DNA of 64,000 nucleotides from Phycisphaeraceae bacterium (GTDB taxonomy: Bacteria > Planctomycetota > Phycisphaerae > Phycisphaerales > UBA1924). A model generated the notes under the pieces. That model saw nothing but the letters and a program-made list of their open reading frames with translations, did not search any database and was not told the DNA's origin. Both the position numbers and the translations under genes were made by a program. The stretch covers positions 1 to 64,000 of the forward strand of contig JAHBXK010000007.1 in the NCBI GenBank assembly GCA_019636535.1, read 5' to 3'. This document shows positions 8,776 through 17,024 of the stretch, piece after piece. Each line of letters starts with the position of its first letter. The stretch's first letter is position 1.

Positions 8776-9087
8776 TCAGGCAACGTGCTCCACGCGGGTC
8801 GGACGGCTGACGATCCGCACCAGCCGCCAGCGCTTGGTCCGTGAAACGGGACGGCACTGGGCGATCTCAACGGTGTCTCCCGCTCGCGACTCGTTGTTCT
8901 CGTCATGCACGTGCATGACGGACCGGCGCGACACGTATTTGCCGTACTTGGGGTGCATGGCCTTGAAGTTCACGACGACCTTGCGGGTCTTGTTGCGGCC
9001 GTCTGTCTCGACCACACCGATCTGGGTGGCCTTCAGGTCGCCGGACTGCTTGGTCGCTGCGGGCTTGGTGGCTTTGGACGTGGGCAT
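8776..9087 (-). CDS. rpsQ: 30S ribosomal protein S17
   Basis: S17, an OB-fold protein that binds 16S rRNA early in assembly. The 103-residue product has the core KATQIGVVETDGRNKTRKVV followed by HPKYGKYVSRRSVMHVHDEN and the conserved AGDTVEIAQCRPVSRTKRWR. The ATG at 9087 was chosen; the frame is open a further 12 codons to a TTG at 9123, which is less likely. A short Ala/Lys-rich extension precedes the core. Confidence 0.96.
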   Translation of the reverse strand: MPTSKATKPAATKQSGDLKATQIGVVETDGRNKTRKVVVNFKAMHPKYGKYVSRRSVMHVHDENNESRAGDTVEIAQCRPVSRTKRWRLVRIVSRPTRVEHVA

Positions 9088-9167
9088 CGGGTGGGCTCGT
9101 TGCTCGGGTGAACTCGGGGACAAACTGATCGTGACTCGGACGTGCGGACTGCGTGCGTGCGTGCCGT

Positions 9168-9398
9168 TCAGGCGCGGACGGTCTTGCGGTGACGGCGGGC
9201 GGTGCGTTCGGTGGCCAATCGCGCGATCCGCTTGCGGACCTTGCCGAACTCGGATGTATCTTCCACCTTCTCAGTGACGGCTTTAGTCTTGAGCGAATAA
9301 AGCGCCTCGCGCTGCCGCTGTATTTCCAAACCAATCTCCTCGTCGCTCAATGCGCGGACCTTGTCGGCGGAGAGTGGGTCTTCTTTCTTCTTGGCCAT
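9168..9398 (-). CDS. rpmC: 50S ribosomal protein L29
   Basis: L29, near the polypeptide exit, part of the docking site for trigger factor and SRP. The start at 9398 gives MAKKKEDPLSADKVRALSDE, 76 residues in all. The helical hairpin IGLEIQRQREALYSLKTKAV and FGKVRKRIARLATERTARR is typical. An additional 15 upstream codons are open but would not match family N-termini. It lies between rplP and rpsQ. Confidence 0.96.
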   Translation of the reverse strand: MAKKKEDPLSADKVRALSDEEIGLEIQRQREALYSLKTKAVTEKVEDTSEFGKVRKRIARLATERTARRHRKTVRA

Positions 9399-9468
9399 GG
9401 CTTTGTCTCGGTCTTCGAACTCTTCGGGCCAACGGGCCCGCACAACTCTCGTGAAAGAACGCTCGGAC

Positions 9469-9888
9469 TCACACTGCGATGCGGCGGCCGACGAATCGGC
9501 ACCGGATCGGCATCTTCATGGCCACGCGGACCAGCGCCCGCTTGGCCGTCGCCTCGGGCACGCCGGCGATCTCGAACAGGATCGTGCCGGGCTTGACGCG
9601 GGCCGCCCAGTACTCGACTTCCGCCTTGCCGGTGCCCATTCGCGTCTCCAGCGGCTTCTTGCTGATGGGCTTGTCCGGGAAGACACGGATATACAACTTG
9701 CCTTCGCGCTTCAGGAAGTGCTGAGCGGCGACGCGGCCCGCTTCGAGTTGGCGTGCGGCGACCCACGCACCGTCCAGCGCCTGAAGCCCGTAGTCGCCAA
9801 AGGCAACGTAGTTGCCCTTGGTGGCCTTGCGCGGGCGGACACGCCGCTGCTCCTTGCGGAACTTCACTCGTTTGGGCATCATCGCCAT
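9469..9888 (-). CDS. rplP: 50S ribosomal protein L16
   Basis: L16, which organises the A-site region of the large subunit. The 139-residue product reads MAMMPKRVKFRKEQRRVRPR at the start. It continues with GLQALDGAWVAARQLEAGRV, then IRVFPDKPISKKPLETRMGT and GKAEVEYWAARVKPGTILFE. The ATG at 9888 has GGAG eight bases upstream; the second ATG at 9879 (MPKRVKFRK) is the start seen in most family members and is an alternative. Confidence 0.97.
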   Translation of the reverse strand: MAMMPKRVKFRKEQRRVRPRKATKGNYVAFGDYGLQALDGAWVAARQLEAGRVAAQHFLKREGKLYIRVFPDKPISKKPLETRMGTGKAEVEYWAARVKPGTILFEIAGVPEATAKRALVRVAMKMPIRCRFVGRRIAV

Positions 9889-9952
9889 GCGTCACACTCC
9901 GAACCTGAGCCCGCGTCGGGCCCGATACTGACTGAATCCTGCGTCCTCGCGA

Positions 9953-10657
9953 TCAACGCCGACCGCGTGCCCTCGCCCGACCGCCGGCCGCCTTGCTCTC
10001 GGCCTCGTCGGTCACGCCCTGCTCGTAGAGACCCTTGTAGATCCACACCTTGATGCCGATGGTGCCGTAACTCATCACGGACTCGGCCGTTCCGTAGTCG
10101 ATGTTCGCCTGAAGCGTGCTGAGTGGCAGCGAGCCCAAACGCACATCGAGGGTCCGGCTCATCTCGGCGCCGCCGAGGCGTCCGGAAATCGCGACCTTCA
10201 CGCCGCGTGCGCCCGCCTGCATCGCTCCCTCGGCACGCATTTTGACCGCGCGTCGGAACGCCATGCGCTTGCGCAACTGGTCGGCGATGCTCTCGGCCAC
10301 CAATTTGGCGTCGAGGTCGGGGTTCTTGACTTCCAGGATCGAGATCGCGACCTTGCGGCCGGTCATCAGTTGGATCTCTTCCTGAAGCCGGTCGACTTCG
10401 GCGCCCTTCGGGCCGATCACAAGGCCCGGACGAGCCGTCTTGACGATGACCTTCAGTTCCTCGCGCGTACGCTCGATGTGAACGTCGCTGACCGCCGCGT
10501 GCGGGGGCTGACGGTTCAATCGCTTGTCGAGGAAGCGACGGATGCGCTCGTCCTCAACCAGGAGTTCGCCGTAGAGCGCCTTGGGAGCGAACCAGCGGCT
10601 GCGGTGCGCTTCGGTGATGCCGACCCGAAGGCCGAATGGATGCGTCTTCTGACCCAT
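9953..10657 (-). CDS. rpsC: 30S ribosomal protein S3
   Basis: S3, located at the mRNA entry tunnel. The 234-residue protein starts MGQKTHPFGLRVGITEAHRS. The type II KH domain is visible around RPGLVIGPKGAEVDRLQEEI, followed by the S3 C-terminal domain with AMQAGARGVKVAISGRLGGA and YGTIGIKVWIYKG. The Lys/Arg-rich tail is normal. It begins two bases after the rplV stop, the tightest non-overlapping junction in the operon, which suggests translational coupling. Confidence 0.98.
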   Translation of the reverse strand: MGQKTHPFGLRVGITEAHRSRWFAPKALYGELLVEDERIRRFLDKRLNRQPPHAAVSDVHIERTREELKVIVKTARPGLVIGPKGAEVDRLQEEIQLMTGRKVAISILEVKNPDLDAKLVAESIADQLRKRMAFRRAVKMRAEGAMQAGARGVKVAISGRLGGAEMSRTLDVRLGSLPLSTLQANIDYGTAESVMSYGTIGIKVWIYKGLYEQGVTDEAESKAAGGRARARGRR

Positions 10658-10659
10658 GA

Positions 10660-11205
10660 TTACTTACGCTCCTCCAGACCGACGGTGATGTGGCACGAAC
10701 GCTTCAGGATTGGGTGGGCACGGCCGCGGTCCTTGGGCTGGAACCGCTTAGCGTGCGGCCCGTGCCCGACCGTCGACTCGGAAACCACCAGCGCGGTCAC
10801 GTCGGCGTCCTGCTGCTCGGCCTCCGCGCGGGCGGCAAGCAGCGCCTTCTTCACGTCGACCGCGGCACGCTTGGTCGTAAACGTCAGCATGTTCTCCGCG
10901 GTGATCACGTCCTTGCCGCGGATCAGATCGACGATCAACTTCGCCTTACGCGGTGAGCCCTTGTGGTGCTTGAACGTGGAGCGGAACTGCGCGATGTCGC
11001 CGACCTGGCAACCCAGGGCGCCCGCGATACGCTGAATGTCCTCGGCCCGACAGCGGGGGTGGTCGTTCCCTCGCATCCAATTGCGGATGGCCGACAGGGC
11101 GCGAGTCGCGGGCAGGCCGGTTCGTTCAACCACCTGCGCCAGTTGCTCGACGCTCACCCCCTGCTGGTCGGCGAGTTTCCTGAGTTTTTCGCCACGGATC
11201 TTCAC
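10660..11205 (-). CDS. rplV: 50S ribosomal protein L22 with N-terminal helix-turn-helix-like domain
   Basis: L22 lines the peptide exit tunnel. The C-terminal part, from about residue 75, is a normal L22 (SPRKAKLIVDLIRGKDV; KRFQPKDRGRAHPILKRSCH). The N-terminal about 72 residues are extra and read like an XRE-type helix-turn-helix: LRKLADQQGVSVEQLAQVVE, then an AIRNWMRG turn, then DIQRIAGALGCQVGDI. The GTG at 11205 was chosen because AAGGAA lies six bases upstream; the frame is open 22 codons further. Total 181 residues against about 110-120 for most L22. Whether the extra domain binds nucleic acid is unknown. Confidence 0.93.
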   Translation of the reverse strand: MKIRGEKLRKLADQQGVSVEQLAQVVERTGLPATRALSAIRNWMRGNDHPRCRAEDIQRIAGALGCQVGDIAQFRSTFKHHKGSPRKAKLIVDLIRGKDVITAENMLTFTTKRAAVDVKKALLAARAEAEQQDADVTALVVSESTVGHGPHAKRFQPKDRGRAHPILKRSCHITVGLEERK

Positions 11206-11267
11206 GGCGGATTCCTTGCTTCGAATGCCCGGATGACGCGGCCGTCGCACGCGGTCCGGAGGGTGGA

Positions 11268-11558
11268 TCACTTCTTGACGCCTGCCTCAATACCTTCCTT
11301 CTTGTTCGTGTGACCGCGGAACGTCCGGGTCGCGCTGAACTCCCCCAACTTGTGGCCGACCATGTCCTCGGTCACGAAGACCTCGAGGAACTGGCGACCG
11401 TTGTGCACCTTGAACGTGTGCCCAACAAATTCGGGCACTATGGTGCATGAACGCGACCACGTCTTCAGCGGCTCGCGCTTGCCGGTCTGGTTCATTCTCT
11501 CGACGCGGCGATAGAGCCGCTCGTCGACGTGGGGACCTTTCTTCAGGCTTCGGCTCAT
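11268..11558 (-). CDS. rpsS: 30S ribosomal protein S19
   Basis: S19, in the 30S head with S13. The 96-residue product starts [20 protein letters not shown]. It has the conserved [20 protein letters not shown] and [19 protein letters not shown] blocks. Length is typical. It lies 57 bases after rplB and 62 bases before the chosen rplV start. Confidence 0.98.
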   Translation of the reverse strand: MSRSLKKGPHVDERLYRRVERMNQTGKREPLKTWSRSCTIVPEFVGHTFKVHNGRQFLEVFVTEDMVGHKLGEFSATRTFRGHTNKKEGIEAGVKK

Positions 11559-11615
11559 CTTCTGATCCTCGTGCGAGGCGTGCTCGCTGCGACGGTTCTC
11601 GGTGTCTTCCGGGGA

Positions 11616-12473
11616 TTACTTCTTCTGTCCGAACCGCTTCGAGACACGGCGCCGGACGATCAATTTGCTCGACGACTTCTTGGGATTCCGCGTGCCGCCG
11701 CCCTTGGCCAGCACGCCGGTCGGACCCACCGGAGGACGGTTGCCCTTCGAGCGGCCCGAGCCGCCGCCCAGCGGGTGGGCGTTGTGGCTCTTGGCGACAC
11801 CACGCGTCTTGGGGCGGACACCCAAGTGACGTGACAACCCGGCCTTGCCGAGTTGACGGTTGATGTGATCGGTGTTTCCAACCTGGCCGATGGTGGCCCG
11901 GCAGTCGATGTTGACCATCCGCATTTCGCCCGAAGGCAGCATGACGGTGGCGTATCCCCCTTCCTTGTTCATCAGGCGGGCGTACATGCCGGCCGAGCGG
12001 CAGATCTGCGCACCCTTGCCGGGGGTCAACTCGATGCAGTGGACGTCAAGACCGGTCGGAATGTCGCGAAGACGCATCGCGTTGCCGACCTTCGGTTCGG
12101 CCGGGCCATCACCCTTGGCGATGATCGTTTCACCCACCTTGATACCGAGCGGCGCGATGATGTATCGCTTCACCTTGTCGGTGTACTGAACGAGCGCGAT
12201 GTGCGCTGAGCGGTTCGGGTCGTACTCGATGCCGACAACCTTGCCATCGATGCCGTCGCGGTCGATCCGCTTGAAATCGATCAGGCGGTACATGCGCTTC
12301 ACACCGCCGCCCCGGCCGCGGACGGTGATCTTGCCGTGGTGGTTCCTTCCGGCGGAATCGTGCCACGGTCGGAGCAACGACTTCTCCGGACGCTTCTTGG
12401 TTACCTCGGCGTGCGCGTTCACCGACGCGTTTCGGCGTCCGGCGCTCGTCGGCTTGTAGATCTTGATCGGCAT
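11616..12473 (-). CDS. rplB: 50S ribosomal protein L2
   Basis: L2, essential for subunit association and close to the peptidyl transferase centre. The 285-residue product starts MPIKIYKPTSAGRRNASVNA. It contains HDSAGRNHHGKITVRGRGGG and KRMYRLIDFKRIDRDGIDGK. Near the C-terminus the usual DHPHGGGEGR stretch reads NAHPLGGGSGRSKGNRP, so the first His is kept and the second is Leu. Length is slightly above the usual 275. Normal position between rplW and rpsS. Confidence 0.97.
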   Translation of the reverse strand: MPIKIYKPTSAGRRNASVNAHAEVTKKRPEKSLLRPWHDSAGRNHHGKITVRGRGGGVKRMYRLIDFKRIDRDGIDGKVVGIEYDPNRSAHIALVQYTDKVKRYIIAPLGIKVGETIIAKGDGPAEPKVGNAMRLRDIPTGLDVHCIELTPGKGAQICRSAGMYARLMNKEGGYATVMLPSGEMRMVNIDCRATIGQVGNTDHINRQLGKAGLSRHLGVRPKTRGVAKSHNAHPLGGGSGRSKGNRPPVGPTGVLAKGGGTRNPKKSSSKLIVRRRVSKRFGQKK

Positions 12474-12530
12474 GGGTCGTCTCGTTCGTTCGTGGCGTCG
12501 TGCTCGGTGCGGCGAATTCCCGGTTCAGAA

Positions 12531-12809
12531 TCAGAACAACTCGATCGTGTCGCCATCCTTCAACCGCACGCTCGCGAGTTTGATCGTGGACTCCTGCGTC
12601 AGGCCGTAGCGGTACCGCCGCATCTTGCCCTTGCGGGTCTGCGTGTTCACCTTCTCGACCTTGACCTTGTAGAGATCTTCAACGGCCTTGCGGATCTGAT
12701 CCTTGCTGGCGCGGAGATCGACCTGGAACGTGTACCGATTGAGTTCGTTCATCGCGAACGTGCCCTTCTCGGTCACGACGGGCTTCTTGATGACGTGGGT
12801 CGCGTGCAT
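12531..12809 (-). CDS. rplW: 50S ribosomal protein L23
   Basis: L23, a tunnel-exit protein that docks trigger factor and SRP. The 92-residue product starts MHATHVIKKPVVTEKGTFAM. It has the RNA-binding fold segment KDQIRKAVEDLYKVKVEKVN, followed by NTQTRKGKMRRYRYGLT. Its ATG overlaps the rplD stop by one base (TAATG), a junction consistent with translational coupling. Confidence 0.97.
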   Translation of the reverse strand: MHATHVIKKPVVTEKGTFAMNELNRYTFQVDLRASKDQIRKAVEDLYKVKVEKVNTQTRKGKMRRYRYGLTQESTIKLASVRLKDGDTIELF

Positions 12810-13495
12810 TAGGCGGCCTCCTTGGGCTTGCGGCCGAGCGGGTTGGTCTTGGCGTCCTTGCCGGTCTGGCTCGAAGGCCCGGCCAGATACGCCTCAAGGT
12901 CCGCCTTGGTGATGACCAGATAGCGGTGGTTGAGCATGTCGAAGCAGTTCAACTGCGACGGATTGGTCAGCGTGACCTTCTCGACGTTTCGCCCGGACTT
13001 GCGCACGTTCTGGTTCTCGGCGTTCACCGCGATCAACGCCGATCGGGGTGCCTTGATCGCCGAGAGAAACTCGACGAAGTCCTTGGTCTTGGGAGCGGAC
13101 ATCGAGATCGAGTCGATGACCCGGACCTCGTTGTCGACCAGTTTGGAGAGCAGCGCGTTCAGGTTGGCCTTGCGCCGCATCTTCTTGGGCATATCGAGGC
13201 GATAGTCCTCGTGCTCGCGCTGCTTGTGGTGCGCGTGCGAGCCGCCGCGGAACTGCGGGACCTTGCGGTCGCCGTGGCGCGCGTTGCCAGTGCCCTTCTG
13301 CTTGTAGATTTTCCTGGTCGACCCCTCAACGTTGTGACGGTTAAGGGTCTTGGAGGTGCCGACACGGCGATTCGCGTGATAGCGAACATACGCCTGCTTG
13401 ATCAGCGCGGCGTTCACGCCGCCTCCAAGTTTCTCGGCGTCGATGGCCATGCTGCCGACCTCGACACCCTTCATATTTAAGACGGGGACATTCAT
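12809..13495 (-). CDS. rplD: 50S ribosomal protein L4
   Basis: L4, an exit-tunnel protein; in enterobacteria it also represses the S10 operon. The 228-residue product starts MNVPVLNMKGVEVGSM. It carries the tunnel loop signature YKQKGTGNARHGDRKVPQFR followed by GGSHAHHKQREHEDYRLDMP. A Gly/Lys-rich tail ends the protein. It follows a 294-base gap after rplC, far longer than other spacers in the operon, and overlaps rplW by one base. Confidence 0.97.
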   Translation of the reverse strand: MNVPVLNMKGVEVGSMAIDAEKLGGGVNAALIKQAYVRYHANRRVGTSKTLNRHNVEGSTRKIYKQKGTGNARHGDRKVPQFRGGSHAHHKQREHEDYRLDMPKKMRRKANLNALLSKLVDNEVRVIDSISMSAPKTKDFVEFLSAIKAPRSALIAVNAENQNVRKSGRNVEKVTLTNPSQLNCFDMLNHRYLVITKADLEAYLAGPSSQTGKDAKTNPLGRKPKEAA

Positions 13496-13789
13496 CGGTC
13501 CTACCTCGTCTGACGCCTCTGTTCCGACGCCGGCCCATCCGGCAGTCGGTTCCCTCGCCTATCCGCCTGACGCCCTGTTGTTCGCTGGGCAACGGTCGGA
13601 ATCGACTCGGCATGCTTGCGATCCGGTGATTGGTCCTGACCACCGGGCCGCGATTCTCTGTTCTGTCCGGAGGTATCCGACTCGGACCTTCCGGACCCGC
13701 CGACCGCTCACGCTGAGCGACCGACGGAACCAACGCTTCCCCCACCCCAACCCGTCCCCCACTGTCATACCGCAACACTGCGGATCAAT
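13496..13789 (-). other. 294-base gap between rplC and rplD
   Basis: Most adjacent operon genes are 50-90 bases apart, so this spacer is exceptional. A frame at 13559-13768 starts at an ATG but has no ribosome site, an Arg/Gly-rich composition and no family resemblance, so I do not call it a gene. A short imperfect stem (CCGCA / TGCGG) lies next to the rplC stop. An internal promoter or an L4 autoregulatory leader would be sensible here, but no clear signal was found. Confidence 0.4.
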
Positions 13790-14476
13790 TCACTTCTTCG
13801 CGGCCACCTTCTTCGTCTTAGCACGGTTCAAGCGAACCGCGGGACGAACCATGACAAATCCGTTGTTGGCGCCCGGCACAGCGCCCTTCACCAGAATCAA
13901 GTTTCGATCCTCGACTACTCGGACCACATCGAGCGATCGGGCCGTGACGCGCACATCGCCCATATGCCCGGCCATGCGCTTGCCCTTCTTGAGGCCGCCG
14001 CCAAAGCCGCGGTTGGAGCACAGACCGCCGATCGAGCCGGGCGAACGGTGCTTTCGCTCGGTCCCGTGGCTGGCAAAGAGGCCCTTGAAGCCGTGTCGCT
14101 TCATGGTTCCCTGAAAGCCCTTGCCCTTCGACGTGCCGACGACGTCAACGTACGTTACGCCACCAAGATCAGAAATCTTCAGAGTCTGACCCAGGGTGTA
14201 TTCGCCGATCTTGCCGGCATTGATCTTGAATTCGCCGTGCAGACGCTTGGCTTCGGTCCCGGCCTTGGCGTCGTGACCGATCATCGGGATCGTGGAGTTG
14301 CGGGGCTTGAGATCGTCGTAGCCGACTTGCACGGCCGCGTAGCCGTCCTTCTCGGGGGTACGGATCTGAGTGACCACGCACGGACCCACCTCGAGGACCG
14401 TCACGGGCACGAGCACACCTTGGTCATTGAAGACCCGGGTCATGCCAAGTTTCCTACCGAACAGTGTCGTCGTCAT
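13790..14476 (-). CDS. rplC: 50S ribosomal protein L3
   Basis: L3, an early assembly protein whose loop reaches the peptidyl transferase centre. The 228-residue product starts MTTTLFGRKLGMTRVFNDQG. It contains the signature region GTSKGKGFQGTMKRHGFKGL and ASHGTERKHRSPGSIGG, followed by KKGKRMAGHMGDVRVTARSL. The Gln in KGFQGTMKRH is the residue methylated by PrmB in enterobacteria. Length is slightly above the usual about 210. It lies 169 bases after rpsJ. Confidence 0.98.
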   Translation of the reverse strand: MTTTLFGRKLGMTRVFNDQGVLVPVTVLEVGPCVVTQIRTPEKDGYAAVQVGYDDLKPRNSTIPMIGHDAKAGTEAKRLHGEFKINAGKIGEYTLGQTLKISDLGGVTYVDVVGTSKGKGFQGTMKRHGFKGLFASHGTERKHRSPGSIGGLCSNRGFGGGLKKGKRMAGHMGDVRVTARSLDVVRVVEDRNLILVKGAVPGANNGFVMVRPAVRLNRAKTKKVAAKK

Positions 14477-14645
14477 ACGTCACATCCCTCGGGGCCACCG
14501 ATCTCGCGGGCCATTCCCGCCGCCGGCCGCTTCTTGCAACTCTCGTTTGAGAGGCAGAGGAAGACTTGGAGGTGTTTGCTCACTACCGAACCGATCTCCG
14601 TCAAACAAAGCGGCCGGGGCGAACACGCCACCGGCCGGGAATGCA

Positions 14646-14954
14646 TCACGCCTTGATCTTCACGAACACGCCCGCGGGAACAACCAGTCGATTGAGCGCT
14701 TCCACCGTACGGGCGTTGGGTTCCATGATGTCGATGATCCGCTTGTGCGTGCGGATCTCGAACTGCTCCCGGCTTTTCTTATCGATGAACGGTGAGCGCA
14801 GCACGGTGTATCGCTCGATGCGCGTCGGAAGCGGGATCGGACCCGCCACTTTGGCGTTCGTGCGCTTGGCGTGGTCCACGATCTCCTTCGCCGAGGAATC
14901 CAAGGCGAGGTGGTCGTAGGCCTCCATCCGGATGCGAATCTTCTGTCCGCTCAT
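14646..14954 (-). CDS. rpsJ: 30S ribosomal protein S10
   Basis: S10, in the 30S head; its NusE form also takes part in antitermination with NusB. The 102-residue product starts [20 protein letters not shown]. It has [20 protein letters not shown] and [20 protein letters not shown], both canonical. The ATG at 14954 is preceded by AAGG. First gene of the superoperon; tuf and fusA, often upstream, are not here. A structured leader of about 240 nt precedes it. Confidence 0.98.
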   Translation of the reverse strand: MSGQKIRIRMEAYDHLALDSSAKEIVDHAKRTNAKVAGPIPLPTRIERYTVLRSPFIDKKSREQFEIRTHKRIIDIMEPNARTVEALNRLVVPAGVFVKIKA

Positions 14955-15052
14955 GCTTGCGCCTTGCTCATCCAAACCTCTCGACGGGCGACTTCGCTCC
15001 GCCGTGGGAACCGTCCGATTCATCCCGACAACGCAACCGCCGCACGAGGTGT

Positions 15053-15066
15053 CGGGCCTTGGCCCG
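15053..15066 (-). other. Leader stem of the rpsJ operon (second)
   Basis: CGGGCC and GGCCCG are separated by only two bases, and a flanking CGCACG/CGTGCG pair extends the stem with a bulge. It lies about 100 bases upstream of the rpsJ ATG within the predicted leader. Confidence 0.3.
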
Positions 15067-15100
15067 TGCGACGTCAGGCGATCCTTTCGCCCGGAGATTT

Positions 15101-15118
15101 GGCCGCGTCCACGCGGCC
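15101..15118 (-). other. Leader stem of the rpsJ operon (first)
   Basis: Perfect 7-bp inverted repeat GGCCGCG / CGCGGCC with a 4-nt loop. It lies between the terminator-like hairpin and rpsJ. It may be part of an alternative fold of the leader, but this is inference. Confidence 0.35.
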
Positions 15119-15165
15119 CGCGGAGCCTGCCAACACTTGCAGGTGCGGCGCTGCCCTCGCTAAGT

Positions 15166-15193
15166 AGAAGAAAACGCGGGCGCGAACGCCCGC
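15166..15193 (-). terminator. Terminator-like hairpin (candidate attenuator) in the rpsJ leader
   Basis: Read on the minus strand, a perfect 7-bp stem GCGGGCG / CGCCCGC closes a TTCG loop (15176-15193) and is followed at once by GTTTTCTTCT. That is the form of an intrinsic terminator, and it sits a few bases downstream of the predicted transcription start, upstream of rpsJ. No minus-strand gene lies upstream for it to terminate. Premature termination control of the ribosomal operon is the simplest reading. Confidence 0.5.
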
Positions 15194-15204
15194 CAGAGCC
15201 CGGA

Positions 15205-15232
15205 AGCGTACGGGGCAGGCTCGCCGAGTCAA
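15205..15232 (-). promoter_or_regulatory. Candidate sigma-70 promoter of the ribosomal superoperon
   Basis: On the minus strand TTGACT (15232-15227) and TACGCT (15210-15205) are separated by 16 bases. This fits a housekeeping promoter with a strong -35 and a weak -10. It lies about 250 bases upstream of rpsJ. No better pair was found in the region. Confidence 0.35.
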
Positions 15233-15441
15233 CACCCAAGCCACGGCATCGTGAGGATTTGTTGAACTGAGCCTCACGACTTCACAACGCGCAATGATCG
15301 CACGGCGTACCAATCCACACCACCGCCCCCCAAACCGTCCGATGATCGATGGAAGTGCGTTCGTCGGGATGAGGCCCTGCCAGAGTCGACCGAGACGACC
15401 GCACATTATCGGACTCAAGAACCCCCTGTTGAGGTGATTCC

Positions 15442-16920
15442 ATGCTCCCCCTATCCCGCTCGATCCCGATTGCACGAATCGCCCTGTTGCTGATTACGGC
15501 AAGCATCGTGAGCCCGAGTCTGGCACAGCCCGGCTCAGGCGGCGCACAGTCACGACCCAGGCCAACCACTGGTGCGGTCGAACTGGGCGAGGCATTCCAC
15601 ATCGATGAGGTGGGGCTCTCCGTCCGGATCCCCCTCGGCTGCAGGTTGGAATCCACCAGAATTGGGGATATTCGAACAGCGCAGATTATGCCCGCCGATG
15701 GCGGCTGGATCATGAACATCCAGACACCCCGTACGGAGCGTGGCCAAACATCGCTCGCCGATGCTGCGGATCACACAATCCGGCTGCTCCAAGGCTCGGT
15801 CGGTGTGCTCGACCCCGAGCAGAAGGTCGTGCTGCAGACCCGTGCGAGGGTGCTGGAACGATCGAACAACCTCAGAATCAACGATCGCGACGCGGAGCGG
15901 TTCTACGTCTCGCTTCCCCGGGCCGACGATGTTCAACTCGTCAAGGGCTACACGATCTTCCAGCCCAGTCCGACTCAGTTCGTGGTCTTTGAACTGATCG
16001 TCCCCGAGAGCAGTTTCGGAGCAGCCAAAGGCATCTACGAGACAAGTGTTGCCACCGCGAAGTTCCTGGACGCGGAACTCGTGTCGCAGGAACGGGGCAT
16101 GGCCATCCGGGCGGGCCAGGAACTCCTCCGCCTGGTGACCCCGGCGGACTACGACCGCTGGTTGGACGGTCAGGAGCGTTGGTACAGGCTGTCTCGTCCC
16201 GCGGCGTCGGGCGCGGCGATCGATGCGGAAGAGGTCGGTTACCGGGGCGTGAAGCTCTGGAAGGGTCAGCGTGGCGAGGTCGACCCGCGCAGAAACAAGG
16301 CCGCGTGGACACGTGCCGATCGACAGCAGGGATTCCTGGCTTCGGTCCGAGGGCGTGTGATGACGCCGCAGGGGCCGGCGGATTCCGAGGCCGTCTACTT
16401 CATGGCGCCGGACCGTTCGGAAGAGGCTTGGTCGATCCGCATGGTGCTCCGCGATCGTGCATCCGGGCGCGAACTGGTCACTGCGCAGGAACTCGGCGCT
16501 CGCACAATGCAAGACTTGAACATCGTCATCGAACAATCGGGTCAGCCACCGCGCACACTCAAGCCATACTTCAAATCAGACGGCTACATCTCCCAGGTCG
16601 ACATGCTTCTCTTGCCTCGGATCTTCGCCGACCAGGGCGTGCAATCAGACTTTGCGTTCTACGGCTACCAGCCGCAGTTGGAAGGCGTCTCGATGCGCCG
16701 CGATCGTGTCTCGCGGGCCGGGCGCGGTACAAACGTCATCTGGACGGTCGAAACGAATGTCTCGGAAGACTCGCCGACTCAGACCGGCACATTCAACCAC
16801 AAGGGCGAGTCGCTCCGCGTAACCACCGGTGAAGACATGGTCTGGGAGCCGACCGACATCGAGCAACTGCTCCGCCTCTGGCAACAGAAGGGGCTGCCGA
16901 CATCGCCGATCCGCCGATGA
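15442..16920 (+). CDS. Secreted protein of unknown function
   Basis: I do not recognise the family. The 492-residue product has an N-terminal signal peptide (basic start, hydrophobic RIALLLITASIVSPSLAQP, likely cleavage after SLA at about residue 28), so it should be exported. The rest is soluble, with no further membrane segments and no obvious catalytic motif. It reads as two beta-rich halves joined by an Arg-rich stretch near residues 220-290. A GAGGTGA site lies just upstream of the ATG. It is followed after 104 bases by a lipoprotein peptidase on the same strand. Confidence 0.85.
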   Translation: MLPLSRSIPIARIALLLITASIVSPSLAQPGSGGAQSRPRPTTGAVELGEAFHIDEVGLSVRIPLGCRLESTRIGDIRTAQIMPADGGWIMNIQTPRTERGQTSLADAADHTIRLLQGSVGVLDPEQKVVLQTRARVLERSNNLRINDRDAERFYVSLPRADDVQLVKGYTIFQPSPTQFVVFELIVPESSFGAAKGIYETSVATAKFLDAELVSQERGMAIRAGQELLRLVTPADYDRWLDGQERWYRLSRPAASGAAIDAEEVGYRGVKLWKGQRGEVDPRRNKAAWTRADRQQGFLASVRGRVMTPQGPADSEAVYFMAPDRSEEAWSIRMVLRDRASGRELVTAQELGARTMQDLNIVIEQSGQPPRTLKPYFKSDGYISQVDMLLLPRIFADQGVQSDFAFYGYQPQLEGVSMRRDRVSRAGRGTNVIWTVETNVSEDSPTQTGTFNHKGESLRVTTGEDMVWEPTDIEQLLRLWQQKGLPTSPIRR

Positions 16921-17024
16921 CTCCGCCGAACGGACTTCGCTGACCCTTGCCGAGTCTTTCCGGCGATCCGACGCGACCTGAGAGGCCGCGGGCTGTAGAC
17001 TGCCCGAGTTCCCAGGAGCCGGCC

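Larger units (their letters stand above)
14955..15441. other. 487-base divergent intergenic region upstream of rpsJ
   Basis: The region separates rpsJ (minus) from the plus-strand gene at 15442. On the minus strand it holds a candidate promoter at 15205-15232, a terminator-like hairpin at 15166-15193 and two further stems (15101-15118 and 15053-15066). Near 15253-15278 a GTGAGG/CCTCAC repeat is also present. The plus-strand gene has a strong GAGGTGA ribosome site at its start, but I see no convincing promoter for it. No tRNA or reading frame was recognised. Confidence 0.6.

Noticed and set aside
13559..13768. Small minus-strand frame (69 codons) in the rplC-rplD gap
   Set aside because: It has an ATG but no ribosome site, a biased Arg/Gly/Ser composition and no family match. 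Reported only as part of the gap.
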